From UMGS172 sp045592985 (GTDB lineage Bacteria; Bacillota; Clostridia; Oscillospirales; Acutalibacteraceae), in NCBI GenBank assembly GCA_045592985.1, contig JAZNVU010000033.1, forward strand, positions 1 to 39,285: 39,285 nucleotides of DNA, written 5' to 3'. Numbering within the stretch: position 1 is the stretch's first letter; every line of letters starts with the position of its first letter. This document shows, piece after piece, positions 33,564 to 39,285 of this stretch. The translations under genes were made by a program, and so were the position numbers. Below the pieces are notes generated by a model. The model did no database searches. It saw nothing but the letters and a program-made list of their open reading frames with translations, and was not told the DNA's origin.

Positions 33564-33569
33564 AAATTA

Positions 33570-34049
33570 TCACAGTTTAAGTTCGGCTGTTTTCATGGTC
33601 TGCTCGTATTCGCGGCACTTGACACCTGCCGAACGGAACATCATTTTAGCAGCCTTGGTCATTTCAGCGTCGGCATATTTATCTGACAAATAAATAACCT
33701 CGGTAATGCCTTTCTGGATTATCGCTTTGGCGCACTCGTTACAAGGGAATAGCGTTGTGTAAAGACGGAAATCTTTCATAGAACCGCCGTTAAAATTCAA
33801 AATAGCGTTAAGTTCGGCATGGCAAACGAACATATACTTACTGTTAAGGCAATCACCCTCACGGTCCCAAGGATACTCGTCATCGCTACAACCGTAAGGC
33901 ATACCGTTATAACCCACAGCCATGATACGGTTCTCGTTATTGACAATACAAGCACCAACCTGCGTGTTAGGGTCTTTGCTTCGCTGAGAAGACAGCAAGG
34001 CAATGCCCATAAAATATTCGTCCCATCCAAGGTAGTCTTTACGTTTCAT
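33570..34049 (-). CDS. Deoxycytidylate (dCMP) deaminase family protein
   Basis: 159-residue zinc deaminase that turns dCMP into dUMP for thymidylate synthesis; ComEB-like. Zinc and proton-shuttle motifs are complete: CHAELNAI and FPCNECAKAI. The N-terminal part GIALLSSQRSKDPNTQVGAC and PYGCSDDEYPWDR fits dCMP deaminases with a ligand-binding insertion. It follows the HAD phosphatase gene by 25 bases and probably shares its promoter. Confidence 0.92.
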   Translation of the reverse strand: MKRKDYLGWDEYFMGIALLSSQRSKDPNTQVGACIVNNENRIMAVGYNGMPYGCSDDEYPWDREGDCLNSKYMFVCHAELNAILNFNGGSMKDFRLYTTLFPCNECAKAIIQKGITEVIYLSDKYADAEMTKAAKMMFRSAGVKCREYEQTMKTAELKL

Positions 34050-34074
34050 CTGTTTACCCTCGTTTCTTCGGTAA

Positions 34075-34734
34075 TCAAATTATATACTCAAGCAATTCAC
34101 AAGGCTTGCTTATAACCGCGTTTGCGCCGTTTTCTCTGAGTTCTTTTTCGTCTCTGAAACCCCACAGAACACCGACTGTGAACATTCCCGCATTAAAGCC
34201 GGTTTTAGCGTCAACACCCGAATCGCCAACAAAAATGCACTCGTCGGCAGTAACACCAAAAATTTTCATTGCCTCAAACACAGCGGCAGGGTCGGGTTTT
34301 ACCGGCATACCGTCTTTTTGACCTGTAACATAATCAAAAATCCCGCCAAAGAACTTATCGGCAATAGGACCGACCATACAGTCTATCTTATTCGAAACAA
34401 CCGCTAATTTAATACCTTTTTGTTTAAGAGTGCTTAGCAACTCTGGTATTCCGTCGTAAGGTACTGTAGCATCGGTAGGATGAGCGTCGTAATACTCAAC
34501 ATACCGAGGTTTGATTTTAGCAACCTGCTCGTCCGTTCTCAAATCCTCAGGTAATGCTCTTTTAAGCATCATATCGGTGCCGTCACCCACAAACTTTTTA
34601 AACTTATAAAGTTCGTGAGTGGGAAGGTTATGTAACTTCAAGGTATAGTTTACGGCGTTGGCAATATCCTGCAGAGTGTTGAGGACCGTGCCATCCATAT
34701 CAAATATAACCGCCTTAATACCCAAACCCAACAT
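34075..34734 (-). CDS. HAD hydrolase, phosphoglycolate phosphatase type
   Basis: 219-residue HAD-superfamily phosphatase. Motif I is VIFDMDGTVLNT, motif II VVSNK, and motif III/IV KPDPAAVFEAM and VGDSGVDAKTG, with a helical cap between. It resembles Gph, which clears 2-phosphoglycolate after DNA repair, but HAD substrate assignments from sequence are weak. ATG 34734 follows GAAGGGAA. First gene of a pair with the dCMP deaminase. Confidence 0.88.
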   Translation of the reverse strand: MLGLGIKAVIFDMDGTVLNTLQDIANAVNYTLKLHNLPTHELYKFKKFVGDGTDMMLKRALPEDLRTDEQVAKIKPRYVEYYDAHPTDATVPYDGIPELLSTLKQKGIKLAVVSNKIDCMVGPIADKFFGGIFDYVTGQKDGMPVKPDPAAVFEAMKIFGVTADECIFVGDSGVDAKTGFNAGMFTVGVLWGFRDEKELRENGANAVISKPCELLEYII

Positions 34735-34762
34735 TTCCCTTCATAAACTCTTATTCCCAAGT

Positions 34763-34791
34763 ATTGTAACATGGTTTTATAAAAAATGCAA
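34763..34791 (-). promoter_or_regulatory. Promoter of the HAD phosphatase/dCMP deaminase operon
   Basis: TTGCAT (34786-34791), 17-base spacer, TACAAT (34763-34768) on the minus strand. Between here and the rpmB promoter lie about 140 AT-rich bases in which I see nothing. Confidence 0.6.
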
Positions 34792-34933
34792 CAGAAATGT
34801 TGAAAAATGGTATACTATTCCCCACTTTCACTTAAAACTCACCGCTTAATTATAAAAATGAGCATCAAAAATCATAAAAATTCAGTTCAAAACGCTTGTT
34901 TGCATTTTTTTTGAAAAAAAATAAAAATAATGC

Positions 34934-34962
34934 TTGCAAAATGAAACATTATCTGTTATTAT
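34934..34962 (+). promoter_or_regulatory. Promoter of rpmB
   Basis: TTGCAA (34934-34939), 17-base spacer, TATTAT (34957-34962), about 45 bases before the start. Confidence 0.7.
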
Positions 34963-35005
34963 ATCATTTGCGATTGTATGTAATTCAGTAAGGAGGTGCA
35001 GACAC

Positions 35006-35194
35006 ATGGCAAAGTGTGACATCTGCAGCAAAGAAATCACTTTCGGCATTAAGGTTTCCCACTCACACAGACGTACCAACCGTACCTGGAAGCCTAACGT
35101 AAAGCGTGTTAAGGCTATCGTTGACGGCTCTCCCCGTAGGATTTACGCCTGCACCCGTTGCCTCCGTTCAGGCAAGGTTACCCGTGCTATCTAA
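35006..35194 (+). CDS. rpmB: 50S ribosomal protein L28, zinc-ribbon form
   Basis: 62-residue large-subunit protein. MAKCDICSKEITFGIKVSHS and PNVKRVKAI are diagnostic. Both cysteine pairs are kept (CDIC and CTRC), so this is the zinc-binding C+ form. The start at ATG 35006 follows AAGGAGGTG; the frame is open upstream but that part holds the promoter. Monocistronic with its own terminator. Confidence 0.97.
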   Translation: MAKCDICSKEITFGIKVSHSHRRTNRTWKPNVKRVKAIVDGSPRRIYACTRCLRSGKVTRAI

Positions 35195-35218
35195 TCGAAT
35201 GTGATTAAAGAAAAGTTT

Positions 35219-35256
35219 AAGAGGGCAAGTTTTATGCTTGTCCTCTTTTTCTTTTG
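35219..35256 (+). terminator. Terminator of rpmB
   Basis: AAGAGGGCAAG / CTTGTCCTCTT, 11-bp stem with one G-U pair, followed by TTTCTTTTG. Confidence 0.85.
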
Positions 35257-35263
35257 CATAAAA

Positions 35264-35294
35264 AACCGCCAAGCACATTTTTTGCTTAGCGGTT
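35264..35294 (-). terminator. Terminator of the Suf-like operon
   Basis: On the minus strand AACCGCTAAGCA / TGCTTGGCGGTT, 12-bp stem with one G-U, followed by TTTTATGC. It faces the rpmB terminator. Confidence 0.85.
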
Positions 35295-35298
35295 AAAT

Positions 35299-36222
35299 TT
35301 ATCTCAAAAATCCGTTTACAATGTGTTCTTCGGCTTCTGCCTCAGTAAGACCCAAGGTCATAAGTTTTATCAACTGTTCGCCGGCAATTTTTCCGATAGC
35401 CGCCTCGTGGATAAGACTTGCCTCAACATGGTTTGCATTAACCTTAGGCACAGCACCAACCTTACCGTTATCCATAACAATGGCGTCACACTCGGTGTGT
35501 CCGTTACAACGGTTGTTGCCGTTGATATTGGAAATAAACATCTGTCTTGAATCGTCTTTTGCAACCGAGCGCGAAACAACATGAGCCGCCGAGTCCACAC
35601 CGTTCATATCGACCGAGAAATCGGTAGTAGCGGTCTGATTGCCGTGGGTCATTATCTTTTCGCTGATAATAAGTGTTGCTTTATCGGCAAGACGGGCATT
35701 AGTGGTACGGTAGGTTGAGTCAACACCCTTTATCTGAACCGTCTCCATTTCCATTCTGCCACCCTCGTCGACAATAACAACTGTTGAAGGATTCATCACC
35801 CTTTCGCCGTTACCGTCACCCGAGCCGTAATGCTTTTCAATATATTTTACATTAGCGTTCTTACCGACATAGAAGGTGTGGATACCACTGTGTTCCGAGC
35901 CGTTGTCACCGTCGTTGTGAATACCGCAACCTGCAACAATCACAACATCGGCACCCTCACCGATAAAAAAGTCGTTATAAACGGTTTCTTTTATCCCCGA
36001 TTCAGACAAAAGCACAGGAATATGCACGCTCTCGTTCTTAGTGCCCGGTTTTATAATAATATCAATACCGGGTTTATCTGTTTTATTTACTATGTCAATG
36101 TTGGCAGTTGTGTTACGGCCCTCAGATTTTCCGTTAGAACGTATGTTATAGGCCCCAGTAGGAATTTCGTGAAGGTCAGCAACCTCGGACAACAAGCGTT
36201 TTTGTATACTGTCAAGTGCCAT
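35299..36222 (-). CDS. SufB/SufD-family Fe-S cluster scaffold protein (SmsB-like)
   Basis: 307-residue beta-helical scaffold of the SufBD family, much shorter than SufB (about 470) or SufD (about 400). Recognisable parts are HSGIHTFYVGKNANVKYIEKHYG, GGRMEMETVQIKG and the C-terminal VNANHVEASLIHEAAIGKI with its conserved H and E. Paired with one ABC ATPase and without SufS, SufU or a second SufB/D, it fits the two-gene SUF-like minimal system (SmsCB) reported in anaerobes. The ribosome site GGAGG lies inside the end of the ATPase gene; the gap is three bases. Confidence 0.85.
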   Translation of the reverse strand: MALDSIQKRLLSEVADLHEIPTGAYNIRSNGKSEGRNTTANIDIVNKTDKPGIDIIIKPGTKNESVHIPVLLSESGIKETVYNDFFIGEGADVVIVAGCGIHNDGDNGSEHSGIHTFYVGKNANVKYIEKHYGSGDGNGERVMNPSTVVIVDEGGRMEMETVQIKGVDSTYRTTNARLADKATLIISEKIMTHGNQTATTDFSVDMNGVDSAAHVVSRSVAKDDSRQMFISNINGNNRCNGHTECDAIVMDNGKVGAVPKVNANHVEASLIHEAAIGKIAGEQLIKLMTLGLTEAEAEEHIVNGFLR

Positions 36223-36225
36223 TGT

Positions 36226-36951
36226 TTATCCCTCCATTTTGTCGGCAAGTACCGAGCAAGCCACCGGACCTATAAGACCGGGAAGAATATCATCCTTGTT
36301 TCCGTCTTCACGGACCTTGCCATCGGCAATAACTATTATACGGTCGGCAATATTAAGAATTCTCTCCTGATGAGAGATTATCATAATAGAGCCGTTGATT
36401 TTATCACACATCTTTTCAAAAACTGCTATAAGATTATTGAAACTCCAAAGGTCGATACCCGCCTCAGGTTCGTCAAAAACGGTAAGAGCAGTACCTCTTG
36501 CCATTGCCATTGCAATCTCAATTCGTTTAAGTTCGCCGCCAGATAAACTTGCATTGACCTCGCGGTTGACATATTCACGTGCACAAAGTCCAACCTCAGA
36601 CAAATAGTTACAAACATCGGAAATCGACAGTTCCTTGCCACTTGCAAGCGTTACAAGGTCTTTTACAGTAATACCCTTAAACCTAACAGGTTGCTGAAAA
36701 GCATAGGTAATGCCAAGTTTTGCACGCTCGGTGATTGTGGCATTAGTAATATCGGCGCCGTTAAACAATATCTGACCGCTTGTAGGGGTATAGATACCGG
36801 CAATAAGTTTAGCCAAAGTGGATTTACCACCACCGTTAGGACCGGTTATAGCAACAAAACGCTCGTCTATCGTAAGGCTCACATCTTTAATTATATCCTT
36901 AGTCACGTCATCCGACTTTGCGGTGAACGAAACATTTTTAAGTTCTAGCAT
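36226..36951 (-). CDS. SufC-like ABC ATPase for Fe-S cluster assembly (SmsC-like)
   Basis: 241-residue cytosolic ABC ATPase. Walker A GPNGGGKST, Q-loop YAFQQP, signature LSGGELKR, Walker B TVFDEPEAGIDL and switch ISHQE are all present; the GGELKR plus DEPEAGID pattern is SufC-like. It would drive cluster assembly on the SmsB-like partner three bases downstream. First gene of the pair. Confidence 0.88.
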   Translation of the reverse strand: MLELKNVSFTAKSDDVTKDIIKDVSLTIDERFVAITGPNGGGKSTLAKLIAGIYTPTSGQILFNGADITNATITERAKLGITYAFQQPVRFKGITVKDLVTLASGKELSISDVCNYLSEVGLCAREYVNREVNASLSGGELKRIEIAMAMARGTALTVFDEPEAGIDLWSFNNLIAVFEKMCDKINGSIMIISHQERILNIADRIIVIADGKVREDGNKDDILPGLIGPVACSVLADKMEG

Positions 36952-36985
36952 TTAATTCTCCTCGTTTCAAGATTTCGCTACACCT

Positions 36986-37013
36986 ATTATACAACATTTT
37001 TCCTATTTGACAA
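36986..37013 (-). promoter_or_regulatory. Promoter of the Suf-like operon
   Basis: TTGTCA (37008-37013), 16-base spacer, TATAAT (36986-36991) on the minus strand. Confidence 0.65.
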
Positions 37014-37021
37014 GCATGATT

Positions 37022-37037
37022 TTAACGATATCGTCAA
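37022..37037. promoter_or_regulatory. Palindrome upstream of the Suf-like promoter, possible regulator site
   Basis: TTAACGATATCGTCAA, palindromic apart from one pair, with core ACGATATCGT. It lies nine bases upstream of the -35, a position suited to an activator. The divergent trmB promoter is about 70 bases away. Confidence 0.4.
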
Positions 37038-37105
37038 TATTTTAACATTAAAAATTTTGTTCTGCCGCGTTATCAGTACTACGTAATAAAATTTCCCATT
37101 TTCTA

Positions 37106-37134
37106 TTGATAATACAAGGAAAAAGATATATAAT
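37106..37134 (+). promoter_or_regulatory. Promoter of trmB and the D,D-carboxypeptidase gene
   Basis: TTGATA (37106-37111), 17-base spacer, TATAAT (37129-37134). Confidence 0.7.
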
Positions 37135-37166
37135 GATACCTATACAAGTTATTGGAGTTGTACCAC

Positions 37167-37850
37167 ATGAGAATGAAACGTTTAAAACACCTTGACGACC
37201 GCAAGGCCGCCTGCGGTGATATGCTTATTTCGGCAAAAAGCGATGAACTCAACTTCGCCAAGGCCGGTGACACAAAAGAATATATCGACCTTTTAAAGTG
37301 GTTTGGTGAAGACCGACCTCTTTGGCTTGAAATCGGTTGCGGAAAGGGTCAGTTTGCCTGTGAATTGGCACAACAGCACCCGGAGGTCAATATAATCGCC
37401 ATTGAGAAAAACAGCAACGTAATTGTACAAGCCTGCGAAAAAGCACAAAGCCTCAACATAACTAATGTAAAGTTTTTGAAAAGTGGTGCCGAATATATTA
37501 CAAAATACATAAAGCCACAATCGGTTGACCGTATTTTCCTCAATTTTTCTTGCCCGTTTCCTAAAAACAGTCATGCAAGCCACAGACTTACAAGTCCTAC
37601 ATTTTTAAAATTATATCGTGAACTGTTGAGTGATGGCGGTGAAATTCATCAGAAAACCGATAATCAAAAACTATTCGAGTATTCAATAGAGCAATTGTCT
37701 GATTTCGGGTTTACACTCAAAAACGTTTCACTCGACCTTCATAACAGCGATTTTGAGGGCAACATAGTTACAGAGTATGAGCAAAAATTTGTTTCATTGG
37801 GTCTGCCAATTTTCAGACTCGAGGCCTATATAAAAACACAAAGAGGATAA
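37167..37850 (+). CDS. trmB: tRNA (guanine-N7-)-methyltransferase
   Basis: Methylates G46 in the variable loop of tRNA with SAM. 227 residues. SAM motif LEIGCGKGQF at about 54-63, then the IAIEKN strand end. The RRLTSP-type motif (HRLTSPTFLKLYRELL) and GEIHQKTDN are present. Unusual: the conserved DPWPKxRH reads CPFPKNSH, with C129 replacing the aspartate. Start at ATG 37167 after TTGGAG; a TTG five codons upstream is part of that site. The next gene follows after three bases. Confidence 0.9.
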   Translation: MRMKRLKHLDDRKAACGDMLISAKSDELNFAKAGDTKEYIDLLKWFGEDRPLWLEIGCGKGQFACELAQQHPEVNIIAIEKNSNVIVQACEKAQSLNITNVKFLKSGAEYITKYIKPQSVDRIFLNFSCPFPKNSHASHRLTSPTFLKLYRELLSDGGEIHQKTDNQKLFEYSIEQLSDFGFTLKNVSLDLHNSDFEGNIVTEYEQKFVSLGLPIFRLEAYIKTQRG

Positions 37851-37853
37851 AAC

Positions 37854-38951
37854 ATGCCTAATTTTGACCGATATGGGGAGTTTTTTGAAAATTACGACCC
37901 CTATTCTTCGCCTAAACCTCAAAATGGCAACCAGCGTCAGCCAAAACGTCCAAAAAGGCGAAAACGTAACCGATATATAAGGCTCGCTTTATTTTTAACA
38001 CCTTATGTTCTCGCCATGGTTGCCGTAGTGGTTATTCTCTCATTAATAGTTTCAAGTTTTGTCAAAGACAACACAAAAGAAGATAGCACCTACATGACGG
38101 CGGGGTTGGAAAACGAATCTTCTGTGGAAATTGAAGACGAGTTTATTCCCCTTTCCCCTATGTCAACCGACAGCACAGTATCTTTGGGCAGTAAAATCGA
38201 CAGTTTAAATGCCGTTCTTGTCGACTGTTCAAACGGTAACATTCTTGCGCAAAAGTCGTCAACAGCAAGGATTTACCCTGCATCTATGACAAAAGTTATG
38301 ACTTTACTTGTAGCGGCTGAGAACGTGCTTAATATTAATGACATGTTCATCATGACCTCGGCGATAATTGACCCTCTATACCGCGAAGGCTCGACCCTAG
38401 CAGGATTTATGCCAAACGAACCGGTTCGCATTGAAGATATGTTTTATGGTGCGATACTTGAATCGGGTGGTGAAGCGGCAGTTGGACTTGCTATTCACAC
38501 AGCAGGCTCCGAAGCGGCATTTATCGAGATGATGAACCAAAAAGCGGCAGATTTGGGACTTGACAACACCCATTTCACCAACGTCAGCGGGTTACACGAT
38601 GAAAACCACTACACCACATGCCGAGAAATGGCAATAATCATGCACGCGGCTTTGAATAACGAGTTTTGCAGACAAGTTCTTTCCACCGAATACTACACGG
38701 TGCCTAAGAACGAATATCATGAGGAAATCAAGTTTCACAGCGGTATGTTTACTAAAATGTATGGTACCGAGCCCGAAGTAGCCACAATAAAAGGCGGAAA
38801 AACCGGATATACGATACACTCGCGCAACTGCCTTGTGAGTTACGCTATTACCGATGACGGCAGGGAAATCATCTGCGTCACAGCCCAAGGCGGTGGAAAG
38901 TACATTCCTATATATGATTGTATCGAACTATATAAAAACTATACACATTAA
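37854..38951 (+). CDS. D-alanyl-D-alanine carboxypeptidase, PBP5/DacF type (S11)
   Basis: Trims the terminal D-Ala from peptidoglycan stem peptides outside the membrane. 365 residues: a cytosolic Pro/Lys/Arg-rich start (about 1-40), one TM anchor (about 42-68), a linker, then the S11 domain. The serine nucleophile motif is S144-MT-K147, and KTG is at 316-318. The second motif, usually SxN, reads SGG (204-206), a change seen in clostridial relatives. Anchoring is N-terminal rather than by the C-terminal helix of PBP5. Co-transcribed with trmB. Confidence 0.92.
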   Translation: MPNFDRYGEFFENYDPYSSPKPQNGNQRQPKRPKRRKRNRYIRLALFLTPYVLAMVAVVVILSLIVSSFVKDNTKEDSTYMTAGLENESSVEIEDEFIPLSPMSTDSTVSLGSKIDSLNAVLVDCSNGNILAQKSSTARIYPASMTKVMTLLVAAENVLNINDMFIMTSAIIDPLYREGSTLAGFMPNEPVRIEDMFYGAILESGGEAAVGLAIHTAGSEAAFIEMMNQKAADLGLDNTHFTNVSGLHDENHYTTCREMAIIMHAALNNEFCRQVLSTEYYTVPKNEYHEEIKFHSGMFTKMYGTEPEVATIKGGKTGYTIHSRNCLVSYAITDDGREIICVTAQGGGKYIPIYDCIELYKNYTH

Positions 38952-38993
38952 AATCAACGCTCTCATAAATAATTATGAGAGTGTTGATTTTTT
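38951..38993 (+). terminator. Terminator of the trmB-carboxypeptidase operon
   Basis: An 18-bp stem with one G-U-type mismatch (38951-38968 with 38973-38990, loop ATAA), core CTCTCATAA / TTATGAGAG, ending in TTTTTT. Confidence 0.9.
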
Positions 38994-39045
38994 GTGGCAC
39001 TCTTTATATAGAATAATGTTTTTTGGTGAGTAACACATCGTAATA

Positions 39046-39159
39046 TTACTCGTATTCAATAACAAATACACGCAGTGATGCCTTGGCTGTAACATTTATT
39101 GGAATTTCGCGTTCAGTACCCCTTGACAAACTTAACTTTATCGTATAAAATGTATTGCG
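39046..39159 (-). pseudogene. Possible C-terminal coding remnant
   Basis: Open minus-strand frame of 37 codons ending in TAA at 39046-39048. It reads like protein (for example GTEREIPINVTAKASLRVF then VIEYE) but has no ATG and is closed by a stop just upstream. It could be the tail of a decayed or mis-assembled gene, or chance. Confidence 0.3.
39123..39151 (+). promoter_or_regulatory. Promoter-like sequence before the tRNA-Pro-like segment
   Basis: TTGACA (39123-39128), 17-base spacer, TAAAAT (39146-39151), 27 bases before the tRNA-like 5' end. It overlaps the possible coding remnant on the other strand. Confidence 0.5.
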
Positions 39160-39177
39160 TTACATTCTCCATACTTT

Positions 39178-39220
39178 CGAGGTGTGGCGCAGCCCATAGC
39201 GCGCCAGTTTTGGGCATTGA
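39178..39220 (+). pseudogene. tRNA-Pro(TGG)-like 5' part, truncated or corrupted
   Basis: CGAGGTGTGGCGCAG matches the start of clostridial tRNA-Pro; AGCGCG completes the D stem, and the anticodon loop TTTGGGC carries TGG. The D loop lacks the conserved GG (AGCCCATA), and after the anticodon stem the similarity stops: no T-loop, no acceptor 3' strand, no CCA. From about 39216 to the end the DNA is about 62% GC, unlike the rest. Confidence 0.4.
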
Positions 39221-39285
39221 GCATGAGCGCATCCTGTGGATGAGCAGGCGACATGCGAAATGGCGCCGCGGTCGACAGAGGGAAC

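Noticed and set aside
34800..34930. Small RNA or gene in the AT-rich gap before rpmB
   Set aside because: No promoter-terminator pair or stable hairpin was found; A/T runs alone are not evidence.
39122..39175. Short minus-strand reading frame starting near 39175 (MENVTQYIL...)
   Set aside because: Nineteen codons, overlaps the promoter-like sequence and the other coding remnant, and has no supporting ribosome site.
1..39285. CRISPR array, prophage, toxin-antitoxin or other defence system
   Set aside because: No spaced direct repeats, phage genes or defence-family motifs were seen; the window is housekeeping DNA apart from the IS fragment.

Overview
The window looks like a chromosomal contig of an anaerobic, low-GC Bacillota, most likely a gut-type Clostridia of the Oscillospirales/Ruminococcaceae sort. 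The clues are AT-rich intergenic DNA with textbook TTGACA-17-TATAAT promoters, strong GGAGG ribosome sites, and a gene set of YerC, GdpP, RNase J, DUF1934, DUF6062 and a two-gene Suf-like Fe-S scaffold. This is inference from gene content; no rRNA is present. Almost all of it is housekeeping DNA. I see no CRISPR array, prophage or obvious defence island.

Layout. 1-641: right end of an IS3-family element cut by the window edge. 662-3033: GH94 glycoside phosphorylase with its own promoter and a possible operator. 3181-3693: five-tRNA operon (Val-Asp-Phe-Gly-Cys) on the minus strand. 3713-5681: yerC, methyltransferase, hslO operon. 5697-6969: secreted metallophosphoesterase apparently broken by a frameshift. 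6976-16103: one long minus-strand operon, RNase J, gdpP, rplI, dnaB, tilS, ftsH. 16183-17347: gap. 17398-18900: PurF-like protein without the glutaminase cysteine. 18942-21822: two flavoproteins. 21835-23437: guaB. 23565-24920: divergent YbaK-type deacylase and small lipoprotein. 24905-27951: Zur-type regulator plus zinc ABC importer, with two identical palindromic operators around the promoter. 28061-32453: murI, DUF1934, argS, LUD protein, DUF6062 operon. 32505-35294: pseudouridine synthase, dCMP deaminase, phosphoglycolate phosphatase-like HAD, rpmB. 35299-37013: SmsB/SmsC-type Fe-S scaffold pair. 37106-38993: trmB and a D,D-carboxypeptidase. 38994-39285: a decayed tRNA-Pro-like sequence and a GC-rich tail that may be an assembly artefact.

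How the parts fit. The long RNase J operon joins RNA decay, c-di-AMP breakdown, translation (L9, TilS), replication (DnaB) and membrane proteolysis. The zinc genes form a compact, translationally coupled, autoregulated uptake module. The best leads for follow-up are the glutaminase-dead PurF homologue, the twin TGAGAATGTTTCTCA operators, the duplicated CxxC/CxxH architecture of the DUF6062 protein, the Sms-type pair with its upstream palindrome, and the split phosphoesterase. I did not find anything I can defend as a wholly new multi-gene system.
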